NCBI GenBank assembly: GCA_964459445.1
Contig: CAYWMP010000020.1
Span: 1-47,342, forward strand
Source of the DNA: CAYWMP01 sp964459445
GTDB taxonomy: Bacteria; Desulfobacterota; DSM-4660; Desulfatiglandales; HGW-15
Direction of reading: 5' to 3'
Length of the DNA stretch: 47,342 bases
Part shown: positions 18,201-25,759 of the stretch, in pieces
Layout: every line of letters begins with the position of its first letter
How positions within the stretch are numbered: the first letter of the stretch is position 1
Made by a program: the position numbers and the translations under genes
Notes under the pieces: model-generated
The model's input: only the letters and a program-made list of their open reading frames with translations
Told to the model about the DNA's origin: nothing
The model's database searches: none

Positions 18201-18369
18201 TGGCCACTTTGAGCACAAACTCCTCCCCCTGGGACGTTGCGATGTGATAATTCTGATCCCGCTCACTGGGCAATTCCCTGGCCGACTCTTTAAGCCAAAA
18301 TAATTCCTCTGCTATAGCAAGGGCCTCTTCGAACGTAAACCGGGGGGCATGTTTAACGATTGATGGCAT
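15286..18369 (-). CDS. Tri-domain enzyme: APH/hydroxylysine-kinase-like + M23-like + class III aminotransferase-fold phospholyase
   Basis: A 1027-residue cytoplasmic fusion. Residues ~1-330 are an aminoglycoside-phosphotransferase-type kinase (HNDGNDYNVIVD catalytic loop, then GVIDFGD). Residues ~435-585 form an M23-like domain with HLGID, YTLYGHLS and PPHLHFQI, so the zinc ligands are kept. From ~600 to the end comes a class III PLP enzyme: FLDCVNNVCHVGHCHP, GSEANELALRLAR, DISPYKHDRRGG, LGKPMGNGHP with PLP Lys866, and MKPPMVFSEQNADEV. These blocks match the vertebrate phosphoethanolamine and 5-phosphohydroxylysine ammonio-lyases, whose kinase partner is hydroxylysine kinase. The predicted reaction is amino alcohol to phosphate ester to aldehyde plus NH3 and Pi. 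The M23 role is unknown. It is followed 14 bases later by the dehalogenase-like gene. Confidence 0.9.
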   Translation of the reverse strand: MPSIVKHAPRFTFEEALAIAEELFWLKESARELPSERDQNYHIATSQGEEFVLKVANATESFEVLDFQNKAMMHINARKKMFDPAVAASPAVCPSRKGEDISTVNDKDGREHFVRLLTYLPGKTFADANPHDHETLTSLGRFFGQFDRALGDFDHPAAHRGFHWDLKNAGEVLSNLINHLDAEEKRAMVKGFLDRFQSEIEPKLSGLRSSVIHNDGNDYNVIVDHEVEWCQEVSGVIDFGDMVYSYTINELAVACAYAMMHKKDPPTAAQHIVFGYHKVNPLTNEELPVLFDLICIRLCMSVCHAAHQSKSNPDNDYLLISEKPAWALLEQLKGINPRFAHYAFRQACGFPASPNSENIVDWLKTHQGEFAPIVDVDLRRENPLVFDLSVDSNLFGVGPDAASTDILIRRLFEEMEKANVRVGIGRYDEARQFYREASFKVLTDEMPEYMTIHLGIDLYVKEGNPVSAFMDGKVHSFRNNDDPFDYGPTIILEHQIPEGDRFYTLYGHLSLESLNGMAPGKVVGKREAFAWIGDAKTNGGWPPHLHFQIITDMLGETGSFPGAARPSQREIWTSICPNPNALLGIPEHCFPKKKRSKEEILDIRSQSFGKNLSISYRKPLKMVRGIGQYLINDEAQAFLDCVNNVCHVGHCHPHVVEAAQKQMAVLNTNTRYLHDNIIEYAERLLSTFPDPLSVCFFVCTGSEANELALRLARTYTGKQDIITVEGAYHGNTQALIDISPYKHDRRGGKGAPPWVHKVAMPDGYRGPYKGADAKTGARYAEHVRDAIQSIRSRDRDVAAFICESILGCGGHVVLPENYLKEAYEYVRAAGGVCIVDEVQVGFGRAGSHFWAFETQNVVPDIVTLGKPMGNGHPIAAVITTSVLADAFANRMEYFNTFGGNPVSCAVGMAVLDVIEKEHLQENALRVGKKLLEGLCGLKEKHPLVGDARGLGLFTGIELVKDRGTLEPAPEHASYVINRAKDYGILLSIDGPLDNIVKMKPPMVFSEQNADEVVQVLDRVLSEDCLQV

Positions 18370-18627
18370 TCATTAGATCCAGTTGGCAATCAGCAGTATG
18401 CAGTTGGCAGTTGACCGGCGTCTGCTGACTCCCTGTTGCACCTTCATGAGCAAATTACCTTATTTGATTTATCCGCGTAAATCCCAGGAACCTATGGGTG
18501 CTTTGAGGCAGCCTCTATTGCTCTGTTATCTTTGAAAAAGTCCGAAATGTTAGAGCAAGTCATTAGCTGAAATGGATGGGATTGTCAAACGCTGCAAAAA
18601 TCCCACTTCAAATGGATCAAGGAACAC

Positions 18628-18657
18628 TTTACAAATTGAGAATGATGACATTAATAT
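18628..18657 (+). promoter_or_regulatory. Candidate promoter for the LPS glycosyltransferase genes
   Basis: TTTACA (18628-18633), an 18-base spacer and TAATAT (18652-18657) stand 58 bases before the start codon at 18715. This is the only notable signal in the 345-base gap, which has no gene. Confidence 0.4.
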
Positions 18658-18714
18658 GTGGGGTCTCTTTTAAGTGTTTTTCTAAAGGGGTATCAAGTGG
18701 AGACTGAAAATTAG

Positions 18715-19500
18715 ATGAGTGGCATTAATAATGGAAAAGTGGCTCTGTCAATAGCCATCATCACCAGGGACGAAGAAACAAGGCTGCCCGATTGCCTAAA
18801 AAGCGCGGCTTTTGCAGACGAGGTCCTTGTGGTTGATTCCGGAAGTATGGATAGGACAGTGGAGGTGGCTGAATCGCAGGGCGCACGTGTGATTATTGAA
18901 CCCTGGAAGGGGTATTCCGGGCAAAAGCAGTTTGCTGTAGAACAGTGCTGTCATGATTGGGTCCTTATTTTGGATGCCGATGAAAGGATACCCCCGGAAA
19001 CGGCCAAGGAGATAGGTCATGTTCTGACTGCCGTTAATTCACACTTCACGGCCTATAGTTTTAGACGCAAAAATTACCTCCATGGCAAGTGGATCAAACA
19101 TTGCGGTTGGTGGCCGGATCGCATTGCGCGCTTGGTGAATAGAAACCAGGGCGCCTTTGACGGCAGATATGTCCATGAAAGCTGGATGACCACAGGGGAT
19201 GTCAAGGCGTTGGATGCTGAAATCGAACATATCAGCTTTGGAAGTTATTCCGACCTGGTCGCCAAGATGGAGACTTATTCAAACCTCGCAGCGAGGGAAC
19301 TCTATGAGAAAAATGCAGCTGTGGGTGTGATCACGCCCATTTCCCATGCCTTTTGGATGTTTCTCAAAACCTACCTCCTGGAACTGGGTATTTTGGATGG
19401 ATTTGATGGGTTTATCATATCCACGATGAATGCGGGCGGTTCCTTTCTCAAATATGCCAAGCTCAGGGAGATGCAGCAGGCTGGAATTCATGGAGAATAA
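18715..19500 (+). CDS. Family 2 glycosyltransferase, LPS core WaaE-like
   Basis: A 261-residue GT-A glycosyltransferase of the WaaE/KdtX group that adds a sugar, commonly glucose, to inner-core lipopolysaccharide on the cytoplasmic side. The N-terminus VALSIAIITRDEETRLPDCL is the nucleotide-sugar binding strand. FADEVLVVDSGSMDRT follows, then the metal motif in LILDADERIPPE (DAD, near residue 86). The middle block FRRKNYLHGKWIKHCGWWPD and VHESW are typical of this subgroup. It is followed 6 bases later by a heptosyltransferase-like gene, so both belong to one core-assembly operon. The exact sugar and acceptor are not predictable. Confidence 0.88.
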   Translation: MSGINNGKVALSIAIITRDEETRLPDCLKSAAFADEVLVVDSGSMDRTVEVAESQGARVIIEPWKGYSGQKQFAVEQCCHDWVLILDADERIPPETAKEIGHVLTAVNSHFTAYSFRRKNYLHGKWIKHCGWWPDRIARLVNRNQGAFDGRYVHESWMTTGDVKALDAEIEHISFGSYSDLVAKMETYSNLAARELYEKNAAVGVITPISHAFWMFLKTYLLELGILDGFDGFIISTMNAGGSFLKYAKLREMQQAGIHGE

Positions 19501-19506
19501 GGGGCA

Positions 19507-20571
19507 ATGGATCGAATGATGGATCTGGCCGGCAAGAAGGTCCTACTGGTCAAGCTGCGCTACATCGGCGATACCTTAAGCATGCTTCCGGTTGTGGATA
19601 ATCTGAAAGAAAAGGTCCCTGATGTCAGCGTGGATGCGATGGTGAACCAGGGCACGGAAGGACCGCTCATGCATCATCCAACCATTGACACCCTATGGGT
19701 CTATGACCGCAAACAAGCGAAAAAAAACCTTGTGTCGTCCCTCCGCTATCACATCGGGTTGATTAGACAACTTCGATCCAAGAAATACGATGTGGTCATA
19801 GATTTTACACACGGGGATCGTGCATCGTTTTTGTGTTTTATGACCGGCGCCCCGCTTCGCATCACCTACCAAAACGCCACCAATCTATCTCGACTCCTTA
19901 TGAATCAGGTGATTGAACTGGATCCTTCCCAATACCATATCGTGGACCTGCAACTTCAGTCATTGGCCCTTTTCGGGCTCGATCATTTCGATAGGCAGGT
20001 GCGAATCCATCTTTCTCAGGACGTGAAAGACAAGGTGGAACATCTACTTTTAAGCGCAGAAATGCAACCGGATGTCTTTAGGGTGGCTATCCACCCGGGC
20101 GCCCGGGGGAAGCTAAGACAATGGCCTCCTGAGAGATTTTCCGACATCGCAAAACGTCTTAAAGAAACCTACGATGCTTCGATCCTATTATTGGGAGGTC
20201 CGGGGGAAGAAGGAATCCTTGAAGATATGGAAAATCGACTGGGATTTCGAGCTCACTTCAAATCCGCTTCTCTAAATCTTATGGAGTTGGGCGCCGTCCT
20301 CAAGCGCTGCCATCTCTTTATTGGAAACGACTCGGCGCCGGGACATATCGCTGCTGCGGTTGATTGCCCAACCTTAACCCTGTTCGGCCCTACGTTTCCT
20401 CACATGTGGCGGCCCCTTAGTCCTCAAGGAGAGGTCATTTTCAAAGACGTCCCCTGTTGCGGATGCCGGCAGGTCGAGTGCATTGAGCCTGAAAAGAACT
20501 GCATGGAGTTGATTGATGTGGACGAGGTATGGGATAAAATAGTTAAAATGGTTGAATCGTTAAATCGTTGA
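19507..20571 (+). CDS. Family 9 heptosyltransferase (WaaQ/WaaF-like)
   Basis: A 354-residue GT-B glycosyltransferase that transfers ADP-heptose to the LPS core. It begins KVLLVKLRYIGDTLSMLPVVD, the acceptor-domain signature of the family. The C-terminal donor domain shows VAIHPGARGKLRQWPPERF, LLLGGPGEEG, and the nucleotide site FIGNDSAPGHIAAAVDCPTLTLFGP. The late CCGCRQVECIEPEKNCM block with its Cys residues is common in WaaQ-type members. The start is ATG 19507, close after AAGGGG; ATG 19516 or 19519 are alternatives. It is coupled to the WaaE-like gene upstream and ends within an inverted repeat facing the convergent gene. Confidence 0.88.
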   Translation: MDRMMDLAGKKVLLVKLRYIGDTLSMLPVVDNLKEKVPDVSVDAMVNQGTEGPLMHHPTIDTLWVYDRKQAKKNLVSSLRYHIGLIRQLRSKKYDVVIDFTHGDRASFLCFMTGAPLRITYQNATNLSRLLMNQVIELDPSQYHIVDLQLQSLALFGLDHFDRQVRIHLSQDVKDKVEHLLLSAEMQPDVFRVAIHPGARGKLRQWPPERFSDIAKRLKETYDASILLLGGPGEEGILEDMENRLGFRAHFKSASLNLMELGAVLKRCHLFIGNDSAPGHIAAAVDCPTLTLFGPTFPHMWRPLSPQGEVIFKDVPCCGCRQVECIEPEKNCMELIDVDEVWDKIVKMVESLNR

Positions 20572-20649
20572 ATGGTTGAGAGGTATTTCTATAACGCAGT
20601 TATTCAAACTGAGTCAATGAATCTAATTTTTACAACTCAACGACTCAAC
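20567..20649. repeat. Inverted repeat between convergent genes (GTTGA/TCAAC type)
   Basis: GTTGAATGGTTGAG (20567-20580) faces CTCAACGACTCAAC (20636-20649), 12 of 14 matching. It starts at the stop codon of the heptosyltransferase gene. It could end transcription from both sides, but no clean T-run follows. It resembles the other word-repeat inverted repeats in this window. Confidence 0.45.
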
Positions 20650-20668
20650 AAATTATCCACTTAACGCT

Positions 20669-21880
20669 CTAATAGGCTTTGAGTTGGAATAGTTTTTTGT
20701 TGTGGGTGGCGCAGATATAATAAAATTTATCCTGAGGAATATAGATATAGGGGACGTCTTCTCTTCGACGGTAAAGGAAATGGGAGAGAATCATTCTGTT
20801 AACCGCCCTATGCCCAATAATCATGATGTTGTCCGATGGTTTGCTGAGATATAGGGCTTTTTTTATTCCCCTGTCAATTCTCTCTTCCATGGAGGTATAT
20901 CCCTCGCCATTTGGATATACGTAGTTATATTTGTCCTTTTTTCTCGCAGAATAGATTTCAGGCATGGTCCTTTTAATCTCTTCATAGCTCATACACTCAC
21001 ACAGGCCACTATCGATCTCGTTAAACTCTGCCAAGGGCATGATAGTGCAATTTTTCTGTACCCTTTGAATCGGTTCCGCCGTTTCAATCGTGCGTCTTTT
21101 CTTGCTTGTGAAAATCAAGGGGACTTTTTTCTTATTGAAATAACGGGACAACTCTTCGGCCTGTGCCCTGCCGTTTTCCGTCAATCTGGAATCTCCTCCA
21201 ATCCTGTTCTCCAAATTGAAATAGGTCTCACCATGACGGATTAAGAATAAATGCTTAACCGTGTCAGTTACCAGAAAGTCCCTTATCTGATCGTAATAGG
21301 GGATACTGTCCTTTATCTCCTCCTTGATGATTTTATTGTTAAGGGAGTCCAGTTTGAAATAGTTTCGCTCCTTTTCGAGAGGGGCATTGATCGTCGCGTA
21401 AAAGGCGATTCTCTCTTTGAAACTCCTAAATGCCTCCTCCTCGGTCATGTGCCCAAACTCGGGCAAATCGATTTTCCTGCGGATGCTCGCATCCAGAATT
21501 TCAGAGTCATCGTTGATACACTCCACAAAAAACATGGAGTGATCATTCAGCAGGATCTGAAGTGTTCTCCTTCTTTCAGCGCTCACATTGGTTGCATCCA
21601 GTATGGCCACGTTGCCGCCTCTTTTAATGTACCGCTGGGCCTTTCGCATGTTTGTCAGGGCAATCGTTTCTCTAAGTTCAACGCCCTCTTTGTTCTCCGG
21701 ATCAAAGAATCCTGCATAGGAGGTGTTATCGCGAATAAATTTTCTCCTCAGCTCGCCGTTATTAAATATCTTGGTCTTAATACCGTCATGCATGAGGTTT
21801 TCTTTGAGTTTTGTGGCAATAGTGGATTTCCCCCGGGCCGGGAGACCCATCATCACCACGTATAGGCTGTCGTCGTGCAT
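20669..21880 (-). CDS. Bifunctional 6-phosphofructo-2-kinase / fructose-2,6-bisphosphatase homologue
   Basis: A 403-residue two-domain protein with the order of eukaryotic PFKFB enzymes. The kinase half has Walker A GLPARGKST (12-20), FNNGELRRKF, a YAGFFDPENKEG block, VAILDATNVSAERRR (95 on) and FFVECINDDSEIL. The phosphatase half has LIRHGETYFNLENRIGGD (His216), TSKKRRTIETAEPI, FNEIDSGLCECMSYEEI, and IGHRAVNRMI with the second His. All blocks line up with vertebrate and yeast PFKFB, which make and break the regulator fructose 2,6-bisphosphate. Such fusions are rare in bacteria. AGAGG lies 8 bases before the ATG. A class I fructose-1,6-bisphosphatase, the classical target, lies 5 kb away on the same strand. 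Activity in either direction is inferred, not shown. Confidence 0.88.
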   Translation of the reverse strand: MHDDSLYVVMMGLPARGKSTIATKLKENLMHDGIKTKIFNNGELRRKFIRDNTSYAGFFDPENKEGVELRETIALTNMRKAQRYIKRGGNVAILDATNVSAERRRTLQILLNDHSMFFVECINDDSEILDASIRRKIDLPEFGHMTEEEAFRSFKERIAFYATINAPLEKERNYFKLDSLNNKIIKEEIKDSIPYYDQIRDFLVTDTVKHLFLIRHGETYFNLENRIGGDSRLTENGRAQAEELSRYFNKKKVPLIFTSKKRRTIETAEPIQRVQKNCTIMPLAEFNEIDSGLCECMSYEEIKRTMPEIYSARKKDKYNYVYPNGEGYTSMEERIDRGIKKALYLSKPSDNIMIIGHRAVNRMILSHFLYRRREDVPYIYIPQDKFYYICATHNKKLFQLKAY

Positions 21881-21949
21881 GAATACGCCTCTTTTTATGC
21901 TGATTCCTGTGTCTTTGGTATGGCAAGTATTATATGATAAAATGAAAAA

Positions 21950-23209
21950 ATGATACCTTTCAATCCATTTCTACTCCTTTATCTCCTATTGTTCATTCTA
22001 ACAACCGCAGCCGGGCTCGCTCTGAGGGTTCTGAATGCCGACTATCTCCGGAAGCACGATAAAACAGTCCCGGAGCCCTTCATCGGCTACATTGATGAAG
22101 ACAGGTTGCACAAAATAGAAGAATATACGATAGATAAGACCAGATTGTCGCTCATTGAATCCGTTTTCAATAAACTAGTATTCCTCTCCATCATCCTTTC
22201 CGGGCTTCTTCCCTGGCTTGTCGATTCACTTGCTGGTACCCACTTTATCATCGCCGGATTGATCTTTTTCGCTGTTCCCGGAGTCATAGGCGCATTGGTG
22301 GATCTGCCATTCGATTACTACCATATCTTTAGAATTGAAGAGCGATACGGATTCAATACAAGAACAATGAAAACCTGGATATTGGATCTCCTTAAGTCGT
22401 TGATTTTGTCCCTCGTACTTGGAATTCCTCTATTGTCCATGCTGCTATTGATGGTGATGTATGGGGGAAATACCTGGTGGATTTGGGCCTGGCTGATTTT
22501 TTTCTCTTTTCAATTATTATTAATGGTCCTTTATCCCACGGTCATCGCGCCGCTGTTCAATAAATTCACGCCAATCGAAAAGGAGGGGCTGGCACAGAAA
22601 ATATCTCATCTGGCAGAAAAGGAAGATATTGCCCTTAAGGGTATATTTCAAATGGATGCAACGAAAAGAAGCCGCCACACGAATGCCTATTTTTCCGGTC
22701 TCGGCAAGGCAAAGAGGATCGTCCTTTTCGATACACTCATAGAGGCCCATGAAGATAATGAGATATTGGCCGTTCTGGCACATGAGGCGGGACACCTCAA
22801 AAAGAAGCATATCATGAAACAGCTTGGGATTGTGGGTTCGGCTTCTTTTGGTCTTTTGTACGTCGCATCTGAAATGATTGAATGGGGCACGATGTACAGA
22901 AGTTTCGGATTTAACGAAATGCCCCTATACGCGGGCCTTTTCCTGATATCCATCCTATGGGAACCTGTGGGTTTTTTTCTATCGCCTCTTGGAATGAGCC
23001 TATCAAGAAAATTTGAAAGAGAGGCCGACCGACATGCCTATGAAGCGCTCGAAACCGGCGAGCCCCTCATGAGGGCATTAAAGAAAATGGCCCGCGACAA
23101 TCTCTCCAATCTGCGGCCTCATCCATTATTTGTCAGGTTCAATTATTCGCATCCCCCTCTCCTGGAAAGAATAGAATCCCTCAAGGAGATGGGGGAAAGA
23201 AGATCTTGA
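21950..23209 (+). CDS. M48 zinc metalloprotease, Ste24/CAAX protease 1-like
   Basis: A 419-residue integral membrane protease. Several hydrophobic segments (residues ~5-25, 65-110, 150-200, 290-340) surround the zinc motif HEAGHLKKKH near residue 280 (HExxH). The third ligand Glu lies in KFEREADRHAYEAL. The N-terminus, with YIDEDRLHKIEEYTIDKTRLSLIES and the FDYYHIFRIEERYGFN block, is the Ste24-like M48 form rather than HtpX. It probably degrades misfolded membrane proteins or clears translocons; prenylated substrates are not expected. It is divergent from the PFKFB-like gene, 69 bases apart. The ribosome-binding site is weak. Confidence 0.9.
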   Translation: MIPFNPFLLLYLLLFILTTAAGLALRVLNADYLRKHDKTVPEPFIGYIDEDRLHKIEEYTIDKTRLSLIESVFNKLVFLSIILSGLLPWLVDSLAGTHFIIAGLIFFAVPGVIGALVDLPFDYYHIFRIEERYGFNTRTMKTWILDLLKSLILSLVLGIPLLSMLLLMVMYGGNTWWIWAWLIFFSFQLLLMVLYPTVIAPLFNKFTPIEKEGLAQKISHLAEKEDIALKGIFQMDATKRSRHTNAYFSGLGKAKRIVLFDTLIEAHEDNEILAVLAHEAGHLKKKHIMKQLGIVGSASFGLLYVASEMIEWGTMYRSFGFNEMPLYAGLFLISILWEPVGFFLSPLGMSLSRKFEREADRHAYEALETGEPLMRALKKMARDNLSNLRPHPLFVRFNYSHPPLLERIESLKEMGERRS

Positions 23210-23233
23210 ATCTTGTGCTTTAAGCCCTATAGT
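23206..23233 (+). promoter_or_regulatory. Candidate promoter for the BI-1 family gene
   Basis: TTGAAT (23206-23211), 16 bases, then TATAGT (23228-23233). It overlaps the stop codon of the protease gene and lies 35 bases before the next start codon. Confidence 0.4.
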
Positions 23234-23267
23234 ATACTGGTAATTTTAGTCAATGGGAGGGAAACAT

Positions 23268-23972
23268 ATGCAAACGGTATCGTTGCCAAAGCAAAAAGTA
23301 GAGGTTCTTGTTAATGATTTTGTAAGAAGTGTCTATAACTGGATGTGCATCGGTCTCGCTCTAACCGGATTCGTGGCCTATTATGTTTCAAGCAATCAGG
23401 CCTTGATGCAATTAATTTTCGGAAACAGGCTCATTTTCTTCGGGCTTATCATTGCTGAGTTGGCCCTGGTGTTTTCCATAAGCGGTTTGGTCAACAGAAT
23501 GAGTGCAGGGACTGCGACGTCCCTTTTCGTTCTCTATTCTGCACTCAATGGGGCCACCTTGTCTGTGATTTTTATTGCCTTCACGAGTGAATCCATTGTC
23601 AGCACGTTTTTTATCTGTGCAGCAACATTTCTTGGGTGCAGCATCTATGGTTGGACCACCAAGAGAGATCTGACATCCTGGGGCGGTTTTCTTACGATGG
23701 GCCTTATCGGTATCATTATCGCATCGTTGGTGAACCTGTTTATTCGCAGTAGCGCCATGAGCATGATTGTAAGTTATATTGGTGTCATTGTCTTTGTGGG
23801 ACTCACGGCCTACGATACGCAAAAGCTGAAGAATATGGCCCTTATACAACCGGCCGATGCAGACGGGGCCGTGGTCAGGAAAGGCGCCATACTTGGGGCC
23901 CTGTCGCTTTATCTTGATTTTATCAATCTGTTCCTGATGCTGCTGAGAATCTTTGGACAAGCCAGAGATTAA
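23268..23972 (+). CDS. Bax inhibitor-1 / YccA-family membrane protein
   Basis: A 234-residue protein with seven predicted membrane segments, of the BI-1 (YbhL/YccA) family. Typical features: FVRSVYNWMCIGLALTGFVAYYV at the start, SALNGATLSVIFIAF in the middle, GCSIYGWTTKRDLTSWGGFLTMGLIG, and the C-terminal VFVGLTAYDTQKLKNMA and ALSLYLDFINLFLMLLRIFG. The Asp residues in AYDTQ and YLDF are those linked to pH-sensitive calcium leak in characterised members. I start at ATG 23268 (GGGAGG upstream), not at 23253. In E. coli YccA modulates the FtsH protease, so the neighbouring Ste24-like protease may share a membrane-quality role (inference). Confidence 0.92.
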   Translation: MQTVSLPKQKVEVLVNDFVRSVYNWMCIGLALTGFVAYYVSSNQALMQLIFGNRLIFFGLIIAELALVFSISGLVNRMSAGTATSLFVLYSALNGATLSVIFIAFTSESIVSTFFICAATFLGCSIYGWTTKRDLTSWGGFLTMGLIGIIIASLVNLFIRSSAMSMIVSYIGVIVFVGLTAYDTQKLKNMALIQPADADGAVVRKGAILGALSLYLDFINLFLMLLRIFGQARD

Positions 23973-23986
23973 GACGGGATAAAGAT

Positions 23987-24153
23987 GAACGTCCAACATC
24001 GAACATTGAACGTCCAACTTCGAATGAAAAACAAAATATCCAATACTGAACATATAAGAGTATACTCAAGCAGCCTTTCTTCCGGTTGATAAATCTGCTT
24101 TTTCATCTTTTCCATTAAATATTCGATGTTGGAAGTTCGATGTTCGACGTTCG
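23987..24153. repeat. Intergenic repeat with long imperfect inverted arms
   Basis: The left arm (about 23987-24024: GAACGTCCAACATCGAAC and continuing) is mirrored by the right arm (24121-24153), with most of 33 bases pairing. The arms are built of degenerate GAACNTCNAAC words. This kind of word repeat is common in deltaproteobacterial intergenic DNA. It ends 20 bases before the start of the radical SAM gene. Confidence 0.65.
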
Positions 24154-24172
24154 TTTCTTTGATTAATGAATT

Positions 24173-25108
24173 GTGTCTTGGCCCGCTCACATAGACCTTT
24201 ACAGGTCAGGTGAACTTCAAAAGAGGGTGGAGAAAGCCCTTTCGCTCCTGGCATCCTGCTCCCTCTGCCCCAGAGATTGCGGTGTGAATCGTCTCGAGGG
24301 CGAGACAGGGTATTGTCGTACGGGCAGGAAGGCCAGGGTGGCCAGCTACAGCCCCCATTTCGGCGAAGAGGCGCCCCTTGTTGGGCGAAACGGCTCGGGG
24401 ACGATTTTTTTAAGCTCCTGCAATCTCCTCTGCGTCTTTTGCCAGAACTATGAGATCAGCCATCTTAACGAAGGCGTTGACATTGAGCCGGAGCAGATAG
24501 CCGCGATGATGGTTGAACTGGCGAAAACTGGGTGCCATAACATCAACTTCGTGACACCGACCCATGTGGTTCCCCAGTTGCTCGAAGCATTGATGCTTGC
24601 GATTGAACAGGGTTTAAGGATTCCGCTTGTCTATAATTCAGGCGGCTATGATCGCAGGGAAACCCTTGAACTGTTGGATGGGGTTTTTGATATTTACATG
24701 CCTGATTTCAAGTTCTGGGAGAGGGAATGGTCTGAGCGGTATTGCGATGCGCCCGATTACAGCGAATTTGCCAAGGAAGCTATCAAGGAGATGCACGGAC
24801 AAGTCGGGGACCTGGTGGTTAATGAGGAAGGCATTGCGATCAGAGGATTGTTGGTGAGGCATCTTGTCATGCCCAACAATGTCGCCGGCACCTATGAAAT
24901 TATGAGGTTTTTGGCGGAGGAGATATCCGCCAATACCTATGTCAATGTGATGGACCAGTATAGACCGTGCGGGAAGGCCGAGGAAGATTATGCCATCAGG
25001 GAGAGACTCACATCTCAGGAATTCAAGGATGCCATGGAGGCGGCCAAAAGAGCAGGTTTGACCAGGCTTGATCCCAGGGATCGTGCCCGGCTGTTTTTTC
25101 GATTGTGA
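24173..25108 (+). CDS. Radical SAM protein, PflX/COG1313-type activating-enzyme homologue
   Basis: A 311-residue radical SAM enzyme. The cluster motif SSCNLLCVFCQNYEISH (C83, C87, C90) is the CxxxCxxC of the activating-enzyme family. Before it lies a second Cys set (C29, C32, C36, C48 in CSLCPRDCGVNRLEGETGYC), diagnostic of the uncharacterised COG1313 group. GGYDRRETLELLDGVFDIYMPDFKFW and VNVMDQYRPCGKA are also typical. It probably makes a glycyl radical or modifies a protein, but the target is unknown. The start is a GTG without a clear ribosome-binding site, close behind an intergenic repeat. The stop overlaps the next gene's ATG by one base. Confidence 0.88.
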   Translation: MSWPAHIDLYRSGELQKRVEKALSLLASCSLCPRDCGVNRLEGETGYCRTGRKARVASYSPHFGEEAPLVGRNGSGTIFLSSCNLLCVFCQNYEISHLNEGVDIEPEQIAAMMVELAKTGCHNINFVTPTHVVPQLLEALMLAIEQGLRIPLVYNSGGYDRRETLELLDGVFDIYMPDFKFWEREWSERYCDAPDYSEFAKEAIKEMHGQVGDLVVNEEGIAIRGLLVRHLVMPNNVAGTYEIMRFLAEEISANTYVNVMDQYRPCGKAEEDYAIRERLTSQEFKDAMEAAKRAGLTRLDPRDRARLFFRL

Positions 25109-25755
25109 TGGAAGAAGAAAAAGTATTTGTCATCGGAGACATCCACGGATGCCTCGGGATGCTCAAAAAATTGATGGACAAAATCGATTGGCGTCCGGAC
25201 CAGGACAGACTGATCTTCCTGGGGGATTATGTGGACAGGGGGGAAGACCCCCTGGGCGTCGTGGATTTCATCCTCGAGATTTCCAAATTGTCGGACAAGG
25301 TCGACTGTCTCCTTGGAAATCATGAAGACATGCTATTGAATTTCATCGAGGGAGGGGACATCGTAACCGTCCTGCAAAACGGTGGAAGCAGGACACTTGC
25401 CGGTTATCAAATAGACTATATGGGGAGGGGCGTTGAAGGGATTCCAGAAACCCATCTGTCTTTCTACAGGTCCCTTAAACTCTGGATAGAGCTGGAGGAT
25501 TATTATTTGGTTCACGCAGGGCTTAGACCGGGGGTGGAAATTGATAAGCAGACCCGGCAAGATCTCATATGGATTCGAGAGCCCTTTATTTATTCGGACC
25601 ACGATTTTGGGAAACGAGTCATTTTTGGCCACACCCCTTTAAGGAAGCCAATGGTTACGCAAAGTAAGATAGGCCTCGATACCGGCGCTGTATACGGTAA
25701 TAGACTGACCTGCCTCGAACTGCCCAGCCTTGAATTCCATTCAGTGGAGGCCTAA
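25108..25755 (+). CDS. PP2A-like metallophosphoesterase (serine/threonine phosphatase / ApaH-type)
   Basis: A 215-residue calcineurin-fold phosphatase. All metal motifs are present: VIGDIHGC (GDxHG) at residue 8, FLGDYVDRG (GDxxDRG), LLGNHED (GNHE), VHAGL, and a late IFGHTPL. Members are either Ser/Thr protein phosphatases or symmetrical Ap4A hydrolases; the sequence does not decide. The ATG overlaps the radical SAM stop (TGATG-type junction), so it is translationally coupled. The dehydratase-type gene follows 4 bases downstream. Confidence 0.9.
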   Translation: MEEEKVFVIGDIHGCLGMLKKLMDKIDWRPDQDRLIFLGDYVDRGEDPLGVVDFILEISKLSDKVDCLLGNHEDMLLNFIEGGDIVTVLQNGGSRTLAGYQIDYMGRGVEGIPETHLSFYRSLKLWIELEDYYLVHAGLRPGVEIDKQTRQDLIWIREPFIYSDHDFGKRVIFGHTPLRKPMVTQSKIGLDTGAVYGNRLTCLELPSLEFHSVEA

Positions 25756-25759
25756 ATTT

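Noticed and set aside
21950..23209. HtpX heat-shock protease
   Set aside because: The N-terminal cytosolic segment and the FDYYHIFRIEERYGFN block are those of Ste24-type proteins, not HtpX.
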